DNA of 64,000 nt from Pseudorasbora parva. Taxonomy: Eukaryota; Chordata; Actinopteri; Cypriniformes; Gobionidae. A program made the position numbers and the translations under genes. The stretch is taken from positions 15,083,350 through 15,147,349 of the forward strand of contig NC_090174.1 of the NCBI RefSeq assembly GCF_024679245.1. The letters run 5' to 3'. The notes beneath the pieces are model-generated. The model did no database searches. It was not told where the DNA came from and was given only the letters and a program-made list of their open reading frames with translations. This document shows positions 63,109 through 64,000 of this stretch, in pieces. How positions within the stretch are numbered: position 1 is the stretch's first letter; each line of letters starts with the position of its first letter.

Positions 63109-63725
63109 GTGCAGGGTTCCCATGCTGTCCACTGCTGAAAGCCCTAACAGTGGGCATGTAAACATCAGAACTGTACCATGGAGTAATGGTGGCCTGGTCT
63201 GATGAATCACGTTTTCTTTTACATCATGTGGATTGCCGGGTGCGTGTGCGTTGCTTATGGGAAGAAGGAAAGCTGGTGGAGGCAGTGTGATGTTCTGCTG
63301 GGAAACCTAGGGTCCTGCCTTGTGGATGTTACTTTGACCTAAGCATTGTTGCAGACCAAGGAAACGGTATTCCCTGGTGGCTGTGGCCTCTTCCAGCAGG
63401 ATAATGGGCCCTGGCCACAAAGCAAAATGATTCAGGAATGTTTTGAGGATCACAACAATGAGTTTGAGGTGTTGACTTGGCCTCCAAATACCCCTCAATC
63501 CAATCGAGCATCTGGGATGAGCTGAACAAACAAGTCTGATCCATGTAGGCCCCACCTCGCAATTTACAGGACTTAAAGGTTCTGCTGCTAACATATTGAT
63601 GCTATATACCACAGCACACCTTCAGGGTTCTTGTGGAGTCCATGCCTTGACACGTCAGGGCTGTTTTGTACTGCATGTATATATAATTTTTGCGATACCT
63701 GACTTTACATGCACATTAACTTTAA
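63109..63725 (+). pseudogene. Tc1-like transposon, catalytic part of transposase
   Basis: This continues the 60285 element. The first catalytic Asp lies in AWSDESRF (Asp codon 63201-63203). The second region reads cagcaggataatgggccctg (a QQDN-type motif, near 63396), and the Glu lies in NPIEHL (near 63500). Small deletions (for example loss of the SPDL codons before NPIE) and shifts break the frame. The end matches RVRAVL near 63650-63670. Confidence 0.85.
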
Positions 63726-63738
63726 TAACCATTGTGTT

Positions 63739-64000
63739 TAAAGGTGTCATGAACTGGCTTTTTTTTAATATATATATACTGTTGTCTGAGGCCTACTTGT
63801 GATCTTCACATGGTTTTGCATTCAAAAACATCATAATGAATAAGTAATTATCTATTATCAAAGTAAGGCTGTTTTGAGCCTCTCTAAAGACACGCTCTGT
63901 ATTAATGGGCGTGCCGCGCTGAAGACATAGAAGTAAACGGCCACTGCTATGATTGGATAAGCTTTGCATATTGAATAAGCTTTGGCTCTCCCATGAGTAT
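63739..64000 (+). repeat. gtgtcatgaactggc repeat family, copy 3 (runs off the window)
   Basis: ttaaaggtgtcatgaactgg, actgttgtctgaggcctact, aaacatcataatgaataagt and gggcgtgccgcgctgaagac match copies at 42024 and 42781. It begins at a TTAA and is cut by the window end. Confidence 0.8.

Noticed and set aside
63307..63612. 101-codon - strand open frame
   Set aside because: Antisense of the Tc1 catalytic region on the + strand.

Overview
The window is vertebrate nuclear DNA, most likely from a cyprinid-like teleost. It has no operons and almost no open reading frames with coding character. It carries long dinucleotide arrays and a dense mix of hAT-type, Tc1/mariner-type and TTAA-flanked DNA transposon copies plus L2-type LINE debris, as is typical of carp, goldfish and zebrafish relatives. 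Family names come from recognition of the sequence, not from a database search.

The only host gene I can support is mast4 (microtubule-associated serine/threonine kinase 4), on the + strand. Two N-terminal coding exons are visible, at 41514-41661 and 50485-50612. Both have good splice sites and join in phase across an 8.8-kb intron. The peptide matches the MAST4 N-terminal region ([39 protein letters not shown]). The kinase and PDZ domains must lie downstream. Everything before 41514 is therefore an upstream intron or 5' flank of mast4, and everything after 50612 is the next intron.

Layout: 0.1-1.5 kb, a hAT-type element. 2.0-5.0 kb, a dead L2 LINE split by a TTAA element. 7.5-8.7 kb, a hAT remnant holding an unclassified 661-bp element with a twin at 38.8 kb. 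8.9-12.3 kb, LINE tails and a small TTAA element. 15.1-25.6 kb, a foldback element, several hAT copies and a deep nest (20.8-23.5 kb). 26.1-30.5 kb, two inverted-repeat structures with tandem repeats in the loop, and two MITE-like families. 31.2-33.0 kb, an uninterrupted GACA/GATA array of about 1.8 kb. 35.3-36.9 kb, a nearly intact Tc1-like transposon with a frameshifted transposase. 37-41 kb, further repeats. 41.5-50.6 kb, the mast4 exons and the intron between them. 50.8-64 kb, downstream intron with microsatellites, hAT copies, a mariner-type MITE and a four-layer nest (60.3-63.7 kb).

I found no prokaryotic system, CRISPR array, tRNA or rRNA. The main interest is transposon archaeology: many insertions have legible target-site duplications, so the order of events can be read. 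The long GATA/GACA array and the DD37E/DD38E-spaced Tc1 copy also stand out.
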